In this document: one piece after another, positions 48,026 to 56,790 of the stretch
Position numbering within the stretch: the first letter of the stretch is position 1
Layout: each line of letters begins with the position of its first letter
DNA from: an uncultured Octadecabacter sp.
GTDB lineage: Bacteria; Pseudomonadota; Alphaproteobacteria; Rhodobacterales; Rhodobacteraceae
DNA: 64,000 nt
Assembly (NCBI GenBank): GCA_937891785.1
Contig: CALAGN010000041.1
Location: 62,001-126,000, forward strand
Direction of reading: 5' to 3'
The notes under the pieces: model-generated
Told to the model about the DNA's origin: nothing
Databases searched by the model: none
Seen by the model: the letters and a program-made list of their open reading frames with translations, nothing else
Program-made: the position numbers and the translations under genes

Positions 48026-48931
48026 ATGGATCGTCTGACCGAAATGGAAGCCTTTGCCACGGTTGTGGATCAAGGTGGATTTACCGACGCCGCCAAGAAG
48101 ATGGGGATTTCAAAATCCGCCGTTTCCAAGCACGTTTCTTCGCTCGAGGCACGCCTTGGTGCCCGCCTTTTGAACCGCACAACCCGCCGTGTCAGCCCCA
48201 CTGAGATTGGCCTGGCCTATTACGATCGCGCCCGCCGTGTTCTTAATGATGCCGGCGAGGCGGATGCGCTGGTCACGTCCATGCAATCCGCGCCATCCGG
48301 TCTGCTAAGGATCAGCGTGGCGACAGATTTTGGCGTCAACCACCTGTCGCCTGTCCTTGGTGACTTCTTGACAGAATTCCCTGATATCACGGTAAACATG
48401 GTCCTCAATAACCGCTATGTTGAGCTGATCAGCGAAGGGTTCGACATGGCGATCCGCATTGGTGAGCTGGAAGACAGCACCCTGCGCGCCCGCAAGTTAA
48501 CCGAAACCAGCCGCCGGATGATCGCCAGCCCGGCCTATTTTGAAAAGTATGGTCGCCCGAAAAAGATCGACGATCTGAATGCACACAAGCTGCTACACTA
48601 TTCCAACCAGTCCAACGCCGCCGTCTGGAAACTGACTGCCCCATCGGGAGAAAAACGTCAGGTGCGTACCTCTGGCGGGCTGACGGTGAATGACGGGCAA
48701 TCCCTGCTGAACGCTGCGATCAGTGGCCTTGGGATCGCCTTTCTGCCCAGTTTTCTTTATGCTGATGCGATGGCGCAGGGTCTTGTCGAAGACGCAATTC
48801 CTGATCTTCCGATAGACACGCAGGGCATCTATGCGGTCTACCCGCCGGGTCGTTTCACACAGCCCAAGGTGCGCGCTTTCATCGACTTCCTTGTGCATTC
48901 ATTTGCCGAAAAAGGGCCGAATGAATGGTGA
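48026..48931 (+). CDS. LysR family transcriptional regulator
   Basis: A 301-residue LysR protein. The HTH (FATVVDQGGFTDAAKKMGISKSAVSKHVSSLEARLG, ~10-45) is followed by NRTTRRVSPTEIG and an effector domain. It reads the same way as its upstream neighbour, so its target is not obvious from layout. A strong terminator follows. Confidence 0.92.
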   Translation: MDRLTEMEAFATVVDQGGFTDAAKKMGISKSAVSKHVSSLEARLGARLLNRTTRRVSPTEIGLAYYDRARRVLNDAGEADALVTSMQSAPSGLLRISVATDFGVNHLSPVLGDFLTEFPDITVNMVLNNRYVELISEGFDMAIRIGELEDSTLRARKLTETSRRMIASPAYFEKYGRPKKIDDLNAHKLLHYSNQSNAAVWKLTAPSGEKRQVRTSGGLTVNDGQSLLNAAISGLGIAFLPSFLYADAMAQGLVEDAIPDLPIDTQGIYAVYPPGRFTQPKVRAFIDFLVHSFAEKGPNEW

Positions 48932-48972
48932 CGTGTTAACACAATCCCATAGGGTGCAACGCCCAAACTTAG

Positions 48973-48997
48973 CGCAGCCTTCGGGCTGCGTTTTTTT
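48973..48997 (+). terminator. Rho-independent terminator of the LysR gene
   Basis: CGCAGCC and GGCTGCG form a 7-bp stem closed by a stable TTCG tetraloop, followed by seven T. It lies about 40 bases after the LysR stop and touches the 3' end of the convergent CDF gene. Its T-run is on the plus strand. Confidence 0.92.
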
Positions 48998-49904
48998 AAC
49001 CGATAAGCGGAGCGTCGACGCAAGCGTGCTTTGCGCACTCCAATTCAAGCGTCACGTGGGCGATCCCGAACTGATCAGACAACTGCGCCTTTATCGCTTG
49101 CTTTATTGCATCCGCCGCCAACCATGCACCGCCCCTGACAACAACATGTGCCTGAAACGCGGGGGCATGTTCCTGCATCTGCCAAAGATACACGTGGTGA
49201 ACGTCCGCGACGTCAGCCACATCCAACACTGTGGCAATCACGTCTTTGATTGCTAAATTATCGGGCGCACCCAGCATCAAGATGCGGATCACGCCGCCGA
49301 TCTCGCCAAATGACATCCACAGGATGTAACCCGCAATTAGCAACGTCACCGCCGGATCAACAAGCCGCCAGTCGTAAAGCAGGATCAGAGTACCCGCGAT
49401 AATCACGGCCACGGATGCCGCAGCATCGGCTAGATTGTGCAGGAACGCCGCGCGGATATTTACGCTGTCCTTGGACATGGAAAACGTCAGCAAGGCCGTT
49501 AGGGTATCAATGATCAACGCCAGTCCCGCAAGGATAACGACCAACCAACCATCGACAGGCTGCGGATCGAACATCCGCCATACGGCCTCGTACGCGAGAT
49601 AGATCCCGACGATGATGAGCGTGGTATAGTTTATCAACGCAGCGACAACCTCGATCCGGCCATAGCCGTACGGCATGTCAGCATTGGCAGGACGCCGTGC
49701 GATCTTGCGGGCGGCAAAGGCAATGATCAGCGACATGGCGTCCGACAGGTTGTGGATTGCATCAGCGATCAGCGCTAGGCTACCCGCAAAAATGCCGCCA
49801 ATGAACTGCGCAACGGTTAGCAACAAGTTCACGGCGATCGCTGCCCCGACACGACGATCGCCGGCATTGGGGTCGATGTGATGATGGTGATTATATCGGG
49901 CCAT
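48996..49904 (-). CDS. Cation diffusion facilitator family metal exporter
   Basis: A 302-residue CDF protein with six membrane segments and a His-rich start (MARYNHHHHIDPN). Metal-site motifs are IADAIHNLSDAMS in helix 2 and FLHNLADAAAS in helix 5. A cytoplasmic C-terminal domain contains VADVHHVYLWQMQEHAPAFQAHV, with Cys near the end. It exports Zn2+ or similar ions by proton exchange. The divergent MerR gene and its operator support metal-induced expression. Confidence 0.94.
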   Translation of the reverse strand: MARYNHHHHIDPNAGDRRVGAAIAVNLLLTVAQFIGGIFAGSLALIADAIHNLSDAMSLIIAFAARKIARRPANADMPYGYGRIEVVAALINYTTLIIVGIYLAYEAVWRMFDPQPVDGWLVVILAGLALIIDTLTALLTFSMSKDSVNIRAAFLHNLADAAASVAVIIAGTLILLYDWRLVDPAVTLLIAGYILWMSFGEIGGVIRILMLGAPDNLAIKDVIATVLDVADVADVHHVYLWQMQEHAPAFQAHVVVRGGAWLAADAIKQAIKAQLSDQFGIAHVTLELECAKHACVDAPLIG

Positions 49905-49942
49905 GATACGTCCTTGATTGCTATCTGGTATAAAACTAATGT

Positions 49943-49957
49943 CTCTAGTAGCTAGAG
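49943..49957 (-). promoter_or_regulatory. MerR-type operator in the CDF promoter
   Basis: CTCTAG-TAG-CTAGAG is a perfect palindrome. Read toward the CDF gene, it sits between TTGAAC and TAGTTT with 19 bases between them, the long spacer that MerR-family activators twist to open a promoter. It lies 39-53 bases before the CDF start and 20-34 bases before the MerR start. Confidence 0.82.
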
Positions 49958-49976
49958 GTTCAAGGGGTATTCTGAC

Positions 49977-50390
49977 ATGTTTTCAATAGGCCAACTGTCC
50001 AGCAAAACAGGCGTGAAAATTCCGACGATCCGCTACTATGAAGAAATCGGCATAATCACCAATGCGGGGCGCAGCGCGGGCAATCAGCGCCGCTATGATG
50101 ATGCGAGCCTGCGCCGTCTGGCCTTTGTGAAACACGCGCGCGATCTGGGTTTGCCACTTGATGCCATCCGCGAGTTGATCGCGCTGGATCACGGGGCCGA
50201 CCAACCCTGCGAGGATGCCCACCGCATCGCGGCAGACCATTTGCAGCACCTGCGCAGCCGCATTGCACGGCTGCAAACGCTGGAACGGGAATTGACGCGG
50301 ATCGCATCTGTGCACGATTCAGGCTATACGTCAGACTGTCAGGTTATAGCGGCGCTGGCCGATCACCACCTTTGCGAGATCTCGCATTAA
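49977..50390 (+). CDS. MerR family metal-responsive regulator
   Basis: A 137-residue MerR protein. The N-terminal HTH (FSIGQLSSKTGVKIPTIRYYEEIGII) is followed by a dimerisation helix and a C-terminal segment with Cys/His (QPCEDAH, TSDCQV, DHHLCEISH) that could bind Zn, Cd or Pb. It is divergent from the CDF exporter and very likely controls it. Its stop overlaps the stop of the convergent OmpA-like gene by three bases. Confidence 0.9.
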   Translation: MFSIGQLSSKTGVKIPTIRYYEEIGIITNAGRSAGNQRRYDDASLRRLAFVKHARDLGLPLDAIRELIALDHGADQPCEDAHRIAADHLQHLRSRIARLQTLERELTRIASVHDSGYTSDCQVIAALADHHLCEISH

Positions 50391-51343
50391 TCAGTTGAGG
50401 TCAGGATCACTTCCACCCGCCGATTGGCCTCGCGGCCTTCGGGGGTAAGATTTGATTGGACCGGAGCAAGAAACCCCATTCCTTCGGCCTGTAACTGTGC
50501 GCGGCTTGCGCCATAGTCGCTGACCAGCCGTTCAAGAACAGATCCTGCGCGCCACTTGGACAGTGCGATATTTCCATCCAATGCCCCTTCAGAATCCGTG
50601 TGCCCGACAAGTGCAACGCTGCGGTCCGGGTTCATGAAAAGATAGTCCGCCAATGTCAGAAGTGATGAAAACGGAGCATCGGCCAACTGCGCCGACCCGG
50701 TTTCAAACGTAAGATCCGAGAGAACCACATGGCCATCATGTTCAAGCATTTCAGCGAAATCACCCGTCGTTTCCGCACCAGAGGTACGCAGCGCCTGTGC
50801 GCCCGTTTGCGCGATTGCCTGCCCTTGGGTCGGCGGCCCGACTCGGGTGACTTGGACAAAGCCCGCGCGGCTGGTGCGACTGACCAGAAGGCTTAGTAGC
50901 TCGTTTTCCGAACCGGTGTTCCGTCTCGCGGCGAGGTATCGAAAATCGCCAAGATCCACGTGCATGTCGGGGGCTGGAATAACCGCCTGAGCAAAGCGGA
51001 AGTCAAATCCGCCACAGCCTTCAGTCTCGCAGGCAAAGACCACTTCAAACCCTTGGTCCGCCAACTGGTCGCGCAGCGGTGTCAGAATCTGTAAAGTTGT
51101 CAGGCCGCTCGCATCAATGCGCCATGCTTGGCGAGTCACCTCGCCCTCGCCTTCAAGGATCGCCATATTGCCTTGAATCCATTGGCCTGCAGGCATCGCG
51201 TAGCTGCCGACGGGTTCGATCTGTTCCGCTTTAAGGTAGGTGTTTCCCGGAAACTCAAGCGTCATCGCCCGAGCTGTGGCGGGTAGCAGCAAAAAGGTAA
51301 GGGCAGCGATCTGCGTTAAATTCAAATCACCGCGCCTGATCAT
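50387..51343 (-). CDS. OmpA-domain outer-membrane-associated protein
   Basis: A 318-residue protein with a signal peptide ending LLLPATARA and an unclassified middle domain with ACETEGCGGFDFRFA. Its C-terminal OmpA-like peptidoglycan-binding domain has LTFETGSAQLADAPF, VALVGHTDSEGALDGNIALSKWRAGSV and REANRRVEVIL. The ATG at 51343 is used; one at 51352 is also possible. It overlaps the AhpD-like gene by 17 bases. It likely anchors the envelope to peptidoglycan. Confidence 0.87.
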   Translation of the reverse strand: MIRRGDLNLTQIAALTFLLLPATARAMTLEFPGNTYLKAEQIEPVGSYAMPAGQWIQGNMAILEGEGEVTRQAWRIDASGLTTLQILTPLRDQLADQGFEVVFACETEGCGGFDFRFAQAVIPAPDMHVDLGDFRYLAARRNTGSENELLSLLVSRTSRAGFVQVTRVGPPTQGQAIAQTGAQALRTSGAETTGDFAEMLEHDGHVVLSDLTFETGSAQLADAPFSSLLTLADYLFMNPDRSVALVGHTDSEGALDGNIALSKWRAGSVLERLVSDYGASRAQLQAEGMGFLAPVQSNLTPEGREANRRVEVILTSTD

Positions 51344-51893
51344 GATAGGCATCGTTCGGACGCATATCCGTGGCTGATGCCACGCGGTTGGTCATGTTAT
51401 AAAGCCCTGCAACATTGGCGATGTCCCAAATATCGAGATCGCTGAAACCTGCAGCACGAAGGGCATCACGATCAGCTTCGACAATTGTCGAAGACGCGAT
51501 GGTCATCTTTTCCGCAAAAGTAAGCATTGCGGTTTGGCGCGCATCAAGCGGGGCCACGCGCCAATTCATCACCAGCATCTCGCCCAGCTTGGGATCACCA
51601 GACAGGGCGCGTACCGCCGCACCATGGGCTGTCAGGCAATAATAACACTTGTTAATCGACGACACGCAGACAGCGATCATCTCACGCTCAAGTTTGCTAA
51701 GGCCGCTGTCACTAAGCATCAGGTCGTTATAGAGCGCCGCAAAGGCATCAAGCTTGGCGATATCAAAGGCGTAGGCACGCAGGACGTTGGGGATCATGCC
51801 AAGCTTGTCATCACAGATATCAAAGTACTTTTGCGTGGCCGGAGGCAGTGGATCGACCATAGGCAGGTCAAGTGCGGTAGGTTTTTCTGTCAT
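51327..51893 (-). CDS. AhpD-like peroxidase-related protein
   Basis: A 188-residue helical protein of the carboxymuconolactone decarboxylase/AhpD superfamily. The redox motif CYYC lies in SSINKCYYCLTAHGAAVR and a preceding LSKLEREMIAVCVS helix matches. The C-terminal part (YNMTNRVASATDMRPNDAYH) is that of the uncharacterised peroxidase-related subfamily. It lies 6 bases after the GNAT gene. Its partner peroxiredoxin is not evident. Confidence 0.88.
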   Translation of the reverse strand: MTEKPTALDLPMVDPLPPATQKYFDICDDKLGMIPNVLRAYAFDIAKLDAFAALYNDLMLSDSGLSKLEREMIAVCVSSINKCYYCLTAHGAAVRALSGDPKLGEMLVMNWRVAPLDARQTAMLTFAEKMTIASSTIVEADRDALRAAGFSDLDIWDIANVAGLYNMTNRVASATDMRPNDAYHDQAR

Positions 51894-51899
51894 CTGATT

Positions 51900-52616
51900 T
51901 CATCCATGAATGCGATAATGGTAGTGTCCCACAACCGTCATACCAAGGGAAGCATAGAGCGATTTGGACGCAACATTGGCCTGCGTGGTGACCAGCGTCA
52001 TCGTGTGTGCCCCCAGCGCCTGTGCCCAAAGTGCGGCCGCAACCGTCATATGACGGGCAAGCCCGTTGCGGCGAAAATCTGTGTGAACCTCAAGCGCGTG
52101 GATCATCGCGTAGCCCTCGCTGATGCCGACATATGCGGTGCCTGCCGGGTGGTCGCCCACGCGGCCAAGAATCGTTGTTTTGGGACAACTCGCGCGCTCC
52201 ATTACGGCCGACCGCCCCGCCCTGATCCCGCCTTCAGCCCAAATCTCGCGTTGGGCAGCAAGAGGGGGCCAAACTTCGAATGTGGCACGCGGAGGTGGGC
52301 GCTGCATCGTCAGAACGTCCAGCGGCGCAGCCAACATGACCACGGGGTCTTTGATTGTGTAACCGCGCTGGGCAAGGGCCTGATCAAGGGCATCGTCACC
52401 TTCACCGATCATAAAGAGCGGAATCTGCGAGAGCGCACGAATCGCATCCTCGGCGGCACCAATATCGGCGTCGCGTGTAATCTGCGTCGCGGCTGAAACG
52501 CGGCTTCCGCCGCCCTGCCCATCGCGAATGATCCACCCTTCCACCTCTTGCACACTTGCGGCTGGCCACGTCGCCTCGTTCACGCGGGTCAGAGTGACGG
52601 CATCGGGGAGCATCAT
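51900..52616 (-). CDS. GNAT family N-acetyltransferase
   Basis: A 238-residue protein with a degenerate N-terminal half and a C-terminal GNAT core: ALEVHTDFRRNGLARHMTVAAALWAQALG for acetyl-CoA binding, then TLVTTQANVASKSLYASLGM. The substrate is unknown. The start overlaps the stop of the CinA-like gene by four bases. Confidence 0.87.
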   Translation of the reverse strand: MMLPDAVTLTRVNEATWPAASVQEVEGWIIRDGQGGGSRVSAATQITRDADIGAAEDAIRALSQIPLFMIGEGDDALDQALAQRGYTIKDPVVMLAAPLDVLTMQRPPPRATFEVWPPLAAQREIWAEGGIRAGRSAVMERASCPKTTILGRVGDHPAGTAYVGISEGYAMIHALEVHTDFRRNGLARHMTVAAALWAQALGAHTMTLVTTQANVASKSLYASLGMTVVGHYHYRIHG

Positions 52617-53335
52617 GCAGGAAACAACTCCGCAAGCTGCACCATCGCGGCATCAATTGCGCCACCATCGCTGCCACGGATCACGATATTTGCCCCGTAG
52701 GCCCCATCCTTTTGAAACGGATACGACCCAATCGACAGCGTCGGAAACGCCAGTGCAAGCTTGGCCAGGGGCCCCGCGATGTCACCCTCACCGCGGTCAA
52801 TCCGCAAGGTCTGTGATAGCAGCGGTGCGCCACCCGTCATAAGTGGCAAGACACTGGCAACCATCGCCTGAAATACCGATGGTACACCGGCCATCACATG
52901 CACATTGTGCAGCGTGAAACCGGGGGCCACGGACACGGGGTTATCAATCAGAACTGCGTCATCAGGTATCCGCGCCATCCGTTTGCGCGCGTCATTGAAT
53001 TCGGACCCCTGACGATCGTAGTGCGCCTGCAACAAGGCGGCGGCATCGGCACGTACATCGATATGTTTGTCAAAAGCCGCAGCAATACAGTCGGCGGTGA
53101 TGTCGTCATGGGTGGGCCCGATCCCGCCGCTGGTCACGACATAATCAAAGCCCTTCGACAATGCCTTGACGGCGACGACGATCGCATCTGCATCATCGCT
53201 GACAACGCGGACCTCCTTAAGATCCACACCGATTTTGGTCAATTCGCCCGCTAGGAAATACATATTCGCATCACGCGTGCGCCCCGACAGGATTTCATCC
53301 CCGATAACAAGCATGGCGGCAGTTGGATTGGTCAT
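52613..53335 (-). CDS. Molybdopterin-binding domain protein (CinA N-terminal type)
   Basis: A 240-residue protein with a MoaB/MogA-like fold: AMLVIGDEILSGRTRDANMYFLAGEL, then VVTSGGIGPTHDDITADCIAAAF and VMAGVPSVFQAM. It is the N-terminal CinA domain without the C-terminal nicotinamide-mononucleotide deamidase half. Single-domain versions are common in alphaproteobacteria, and their role is unclear. It heads a four-gene leftward unit. Confidence 0.9.
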   Translation of the reverse strand: MTNPTAAMLVIGDEILSGRTRDANMYFLAGELTKIGVDLKEVRVVSDDADAIVVAVKALSKGFDYVVTSGGIGPTHDDITADCIAAAFDKHIDVRADAAALLQAHYDRQGSEFNDARKRMARIPDDAVLIDNPVSVAPGFTLHNVHVMAGVPSVFQAMVASVLPLMTGGAPLLSQTLRIDRGEGDIAGPLAKLALAFPTLSIGSYPFQKDGAYGANIVIRGSDGGAIDAAMVQLAELFPA

Positions 53336-53377
53336 ATAGGGTTCTCCTTTGTGGTGCCGATGGTATAGATCTGGGCC

Positions 53378-54088
53378 ATGAAGTTTTCCACCTCTCTTGT
53401 TTCAGGTCGATTGATCCGGCGCTACATGCGCTTTCTGGCCGAAGTTGAGCTCGACAGCGGTGATATCATAAAGGCCCATTGCCCCAATCCCGGCTCGATG
53501 ATGGGGCTAAAGGATGCAGGGCTGCGCGTCTGGCTGGAACGCAATGATGATCCTAAGAAAAAACTCGATTATGGGTGGCGGTTGATTGAAATGCCGGATG
53601 GCGCTTGGGTTGGTATCGACACTAACTTGGCCAATCGGGTCGTTGGCGAAGGTTTGGCGGCAGCGGAGATTTCGCAGCTTGCAAGTTACGACACGATTCG
53701 TCCCGAGGTGAAATACGGCACCAACAGCCGCATTGATTTCCTGCTGCGTGGGGATGGCTGCCCTGACGCCTATGTCGAAGTCAAAAGCGTGACCCTTTCC
53801 CGCCAAACCGGCCTTGCCGAATTCCCTGATAGCGTCACAGCGCGCGGGGCAAAACACCTGCATGAATTGGCGAAGGTCGCCCAGAATGGGCAGCGTGCGA
53901 TCATGCTGTTTCTTGTGCAGCGCACCGATTGTACGCGCGTCACGCTTGCCGCCGATATAGACCCGACCTACGCCGCCGCCTTTGACATGGCGGCCAACGC
54001 GGGCGTCGAGGTCATTTGCCACGCCGCGGAAATCGGCGCGCAGGGTATCATTTTTGGTGCGCCATTGTCGTTTCTCAGGCGACCCTAG
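53378..54088 (+). CDS. sfsA: SfsA family nuclease-like protein
   Basis: A 236-residue protein matching SfsA along its length: RYMRFLAEVELDSGDIIKAHCPNPGSMMGL, then RIDFLLRGDGCPDAYVEVKSVTLSRQTGLAEFPDSVTARGAKHL with PD-(D/E)xK-like residues. SfsA was named for sugar fermentation stimulation in E. coli and later linked to nuclease activity. It is divergent from the CinA-like gene (42-base gap). Confidence 0.95.
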   Translation: MKFSTSLVSGRLIRRYMRFLAEVELDSGDIIKAHCPNPGSMMGLKDAGLRVWLERNDDPKKKLDYGWRLIEMPDGAWVGIDTNLANRVVGEGLAAAEISQLASYDTIRPEVKYGTNSRIDFLLRGDGCPDAYVEVKSVTLSRQTGLAEFPDSVTARGAKHLHELAKVAQNGQRAIMLFLVQRTDCTRVTLAADIDPTYAAAFDMAANAGVEVICHAAEIGAQGIIFGAPLSFLRRP

Positions 54089-54142
54089 AACTTTGTGCGC
54101 GCATGGCCTAAATAGCCCCCAAACGACATAAGGATCTGCGAC

Positions 54143-54952
54143 GTGAAAGAACCCAAAGGACGGCTTACCAAAGACGGCATTCGCATCTACGGCGAGGCTG
54201 ATTTTGCAGGCATGCACGTCGCTGGCAAACTGGCCGCGCAAATCCTTGACGAAATGGCGCCGCACGTCTTTGTCGGCCAGACCACCGGCGAAATTGACCG
54301 CCTGATCACTCAAATGGTCGGCGATGCGGACGCGGCCAGCGCGACCATCGGCTATCGCGGCTATCAGCATGCAAGCTGTATCAGTGTGAACCACGTCGTG
54401 TGTCACGGAATTCCGGGCGACAAAAAACTGAAAGACGGCGATATCCTGAACATCGACGTCACGGTGATCATTGATGGTTGGTATGGCGATACCAGCCGGA
54501 TGTATGTGGCCGGAGACCTGTCGCGCAAATCCGAACGGCTGATCCAGGTGACTCACGACGCCTTAATGTATGGGATCGAAGCGGCGCGGCCCGGCAACAC
54601 GTTCGGCGATATCGGTCACGCTATCCAGTCTTACGTCGAGGGCCAACGCATGTCAGTCGTGCGCGATTTCTGCGGTCACGGATTGGGCCGCGTGTTCCAC
54701 GCCCCACCCAACGTGCTGCACTATGGTCGTGCCGGAACGGGCGCTGTGCTGGAAGAAGGCATGTTCTTTACCATCGAACCGATGGTGAACCTTGGTCGCC
54801 CTGAAACCAAGGTGCTGGCCGATGATTGGACAGCCGTGACGCGCGACAAATCCCTGTCGGCGCAGTTCGAACATTCCATCGGCGTGACTGCAGGCGAGGC
54901 AGATATTTTCACGCTCTCACCCGCTGGAAAATTCCACCCTACCTACGGTTAA
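54143..54952 (+). CDS. map: Type I methionine aminopeptidase
   Basis: Removes the initiator Met from new proteins. The 269-residue dimetal enzyme has CISVNHVVCHGIPGD with the substrate-site His, NIDVTVIIDGWYGDTSRMY with two Asp ligands, GHGLGRVFHAPPN with a His ligand, and FTIEPMVN with a Glu ligand. It overlaps the 3' end of rsmD by four bases (convergent). Confidence 0.97.
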   Translation: MKEPKGRLTKDGIRIYGEADFAGMHVAGKLAAQILDEMAPHVFVGQTTGEIDRLITQMVGDADAASATIGYRGYQHASCISVNHVVCHGIPGDKKLKDGDILNIDVTVIIDGWYGDTSRMYVAGDLSRKSERLIQVTHDALMYGIEAARPGNTFGDIGHAIQSYVEGQRMSVVRDFCGHGLGRVFHAPPNVLHYGRAGTGAVLEEGMFFTIEPMVNLGRPETKVLADDWTAVTRDKSLSAQFEHSIGVTAGEADIFTLSPAGKFHPTYG

Positions 54953-55500
54953 GGTGCCCCCAGCAGCGTGATATGCGTGTCGCCATAGCGGCGCTGATCT
55001 TGCAGGGTGAACCCGCTTGGCGCGGGCTGCGGCGCGCTTTCTTCCCAGACGATCAGGGCATCAGGCGCGATCCATCCGCCCGCGTGTGCGGCGGTTAACG
55101 CGACCAATCCCAACCCCTTGCCATAGGGCGGATCAAGGAACACCAGATCACATGGCGCGCCGGTGTTCGGGGGCAGTCGTGTGGCGTCGCGCGCAATCAA
55201 CGTGCTGTCATCACCCCGTCGCGTCTTGGTGATATTCTCGCGGATCAGCTTTTGCGCGACACGCCCGTCATCAACAAACGTTGCGTGAACGGCCCCCCGC
55301 GACAATGCCTCGAGTCCCAGCGCACCCGTGCCGGCAAACAGGTCCAGCACCCGTGCGCCAGCCGGATGGCCATAGCCCAGCAGCACCGAAAAAAGGCTTT
55401 CACGCACGCGGTCGGACGTAGGGCGCAAATGCGCGCCAGCGTCCCCTTTGCCAACCGCCGCAAGGGTAAGCCCACGGTGCTGTCCAGCAATAATCCTCAC
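54949..55500 (-). CDS. rsmD: 16S rRNA (guanine-966-N2)-methyltransferase
   Basis: A 183-residue SAM-dependent methyltransferase starting MRIIAGQHRGLTLA. It has RPTSDRVRESLFSVL, the SAM loop VLDLFAGTGALGLEALSRG and the catalytic motif LVFLDPPYGKG. It modifies G966 of 16S rRNA. The start overlaps the upstream flavoprotein stop by four bases. Confidence 0.95.
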   Translation of the reverse strand: MRIIAGQHRGLTLAAVGKGDAGAHLRPTSDRVRESLFSVLLGYGHPAGARVLDLFAGTGALGLEALSRGAVHATFVDDGRVAQKLIRENITKTRRGDDSTLIARDATRLPPNTGAPCDLVFLDPPYGKGLGLVALTAAHAGGWIAPDALIVWEESAPQPAPSGFTLQDQRRYGDTHITLLGAP

Positions 55501-56708
55501 GCGCGCAACAGGGCTTTCATGTCGGTCGCGGGGTCAGCGATCAGCGCCGGATCAGGCGATTTCCCGCCCTCAATAAGCCGCTTGCCAACCATATAATCAC
55601 GCGGATCGTTCATCGCATCCACCGCAATCAACTGACCGGCGCGATAGTACCAATGCGACTGCCCGCCATGTTCTCCTTTGCGCTGATACACGGTGTCATA
55701 ACCCGTATTCAGCCCGGCGATCTGCAATTTGCAATCGTATTGATCCGACCAGAACCAAGGAGCGGCATCATAGGTCACATCGCCCCCCATCATATTTTGA
55801 GCGACGACTTCGGCCTGATCAATCGCGTTGCCGACGCTTTCCAGCCGGATGCGCGCGCCGCCAAATTCAAACGAGGCACAATCGCCCGCCGCCCAGATAT
55901 GCGGATCGGATGTACGGCCATGGATGTCAGTTGCGATCCCGTTGTCGATGGTCAGCCCCGCGCTTTCAGCCAGAATACTGGCCGGGGTGATCCCCACGCC
56001 GACAATTGCAAAATCAACATCAATCTCGGTCCCGTCCGTCAGACGCGCCCCTGTCACACGTCCATCACCAAGCAGACGATCAAGGCCCACACCTTCGCAG
56101 ATATTAACGCCGTGTTCGGCATGCAGTGCGCGGAAATAATCAGACGTTTCAGGGCAGGCGACCCGCTGCAAAATCCGGCTCGCCATTTCAACAAGCGTGA
56201 CTTTCAGCCCCTTTTTGGCCGCAACTGCTGCTGCCTCAAGCCCGATGTAGCCACCGCCAATAATTAAAACACTGCGCGCGTCGACAAATTCGGGAGCCAT
56301 CGCGTCAGCGTCCTGCAAATCGCGCACGGTATAAACACCGTCCAGATCGCCACCAATCGCAGCGGGTAGGGTGCGCGGGTGCGATCCGGTCGTCAGCGCC
56401 AGCGCGTCGTATGACACCGCCTCGCCTCCCTCTAGCGTCAGCAATTTGTTCGCCGCATCAATCGCCACAACCCGCGTGCCCATGCGCAGGGTAATGCTCT
56501 GATCGGCGTAAAACTCCAAAGGTCGTAGATACAGCCGCGCTTCTTCCATTTCGCCGAGTAGATAGGCCTTGGACAAGGGCGGGCGTTGGTAGGGCGGCAC
56601 GCTTTCGGCCCCAATCAGGGTGATATTTCCATCAAAGCCGAAACTCCGCAATTTCGCCACAAGTGACGCTCCGGCCTGTCCCCCGCCGACGACTACAAAA
56701 TGGCGCAT
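55497..56708 (-). CDS. FAD-dependent ferredoxin reductase-type oxidoreductase
   Basis: A 403-residue flavoprotein with an FAD loop VVVGGGQAGASLVAKL, YQRPPLSKAYL, an NAD motif LIIGGGYIGLEAAAVAAKKG and ATDIHGRTSDPHIWAAGDCASF. It ends in a reductase C-terminal domain. This is the putidaredoxin/rhodocoxin reductase group, which feeds electrons from NADH to a ferredoxin and then a P450 or dioxygenase. No ferredoxin or oxygenase lies nearby. The ATG at 56708 fits the FAD motif. Confidence 0.9.
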   Translation of the reverse strand: MRHFVVVGGGQAGASLVAKLRSFGFDGNITLIGAESVPPYQRPPLSKAYLLGEMEEARLYLRPLEFYADQSITLRMGTRVVAIDAANKLLTLEGGEAVSYDALALTTGSHPRTLPAAIGGDLDGVYTVRDLQDADAMAPEFVDARSVLIIGGGYIGLEAAAVAAKKGLKVTLVEMASRILQRVACPETSDYFRALHAEHGVNICEGVGLDRLLGDGRVTGARLTDGTEIDVDFAIVGVGITPASILAESAGLTIDNGIATDIHGRTSDPHIWAAGDCASFEFGGARIRLESVGNAIDQAEVVAQNMMGGDVTYDAAPWFWSDQYDCKLQIAGLNTGYDTVYQRKGEHGGQSHWYYRAGQLIAVDAMNDPRDYMVGKRLIEGGKSPDPALIADPATDMKALLRA

Positions 56709-56790
56709 TTGATCACCTCTCGACTGGTTATTCGGAAGCAGAACGCTACATTGGACAGCTAGGCAAACGCAATTCCCAATGAGGACCAAT

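Noticed and set aside
46963-48060. 365-codon minus-strand frame opposite the AEC gene
   Set aside because: The plus-strand transporter has clear membrane segments and a ribosome site; this is its shadow.
53507-54556. 349-codon minus-strand frame across sfsA and map
   Set aside because: Covers two conserved genes and has no family features.
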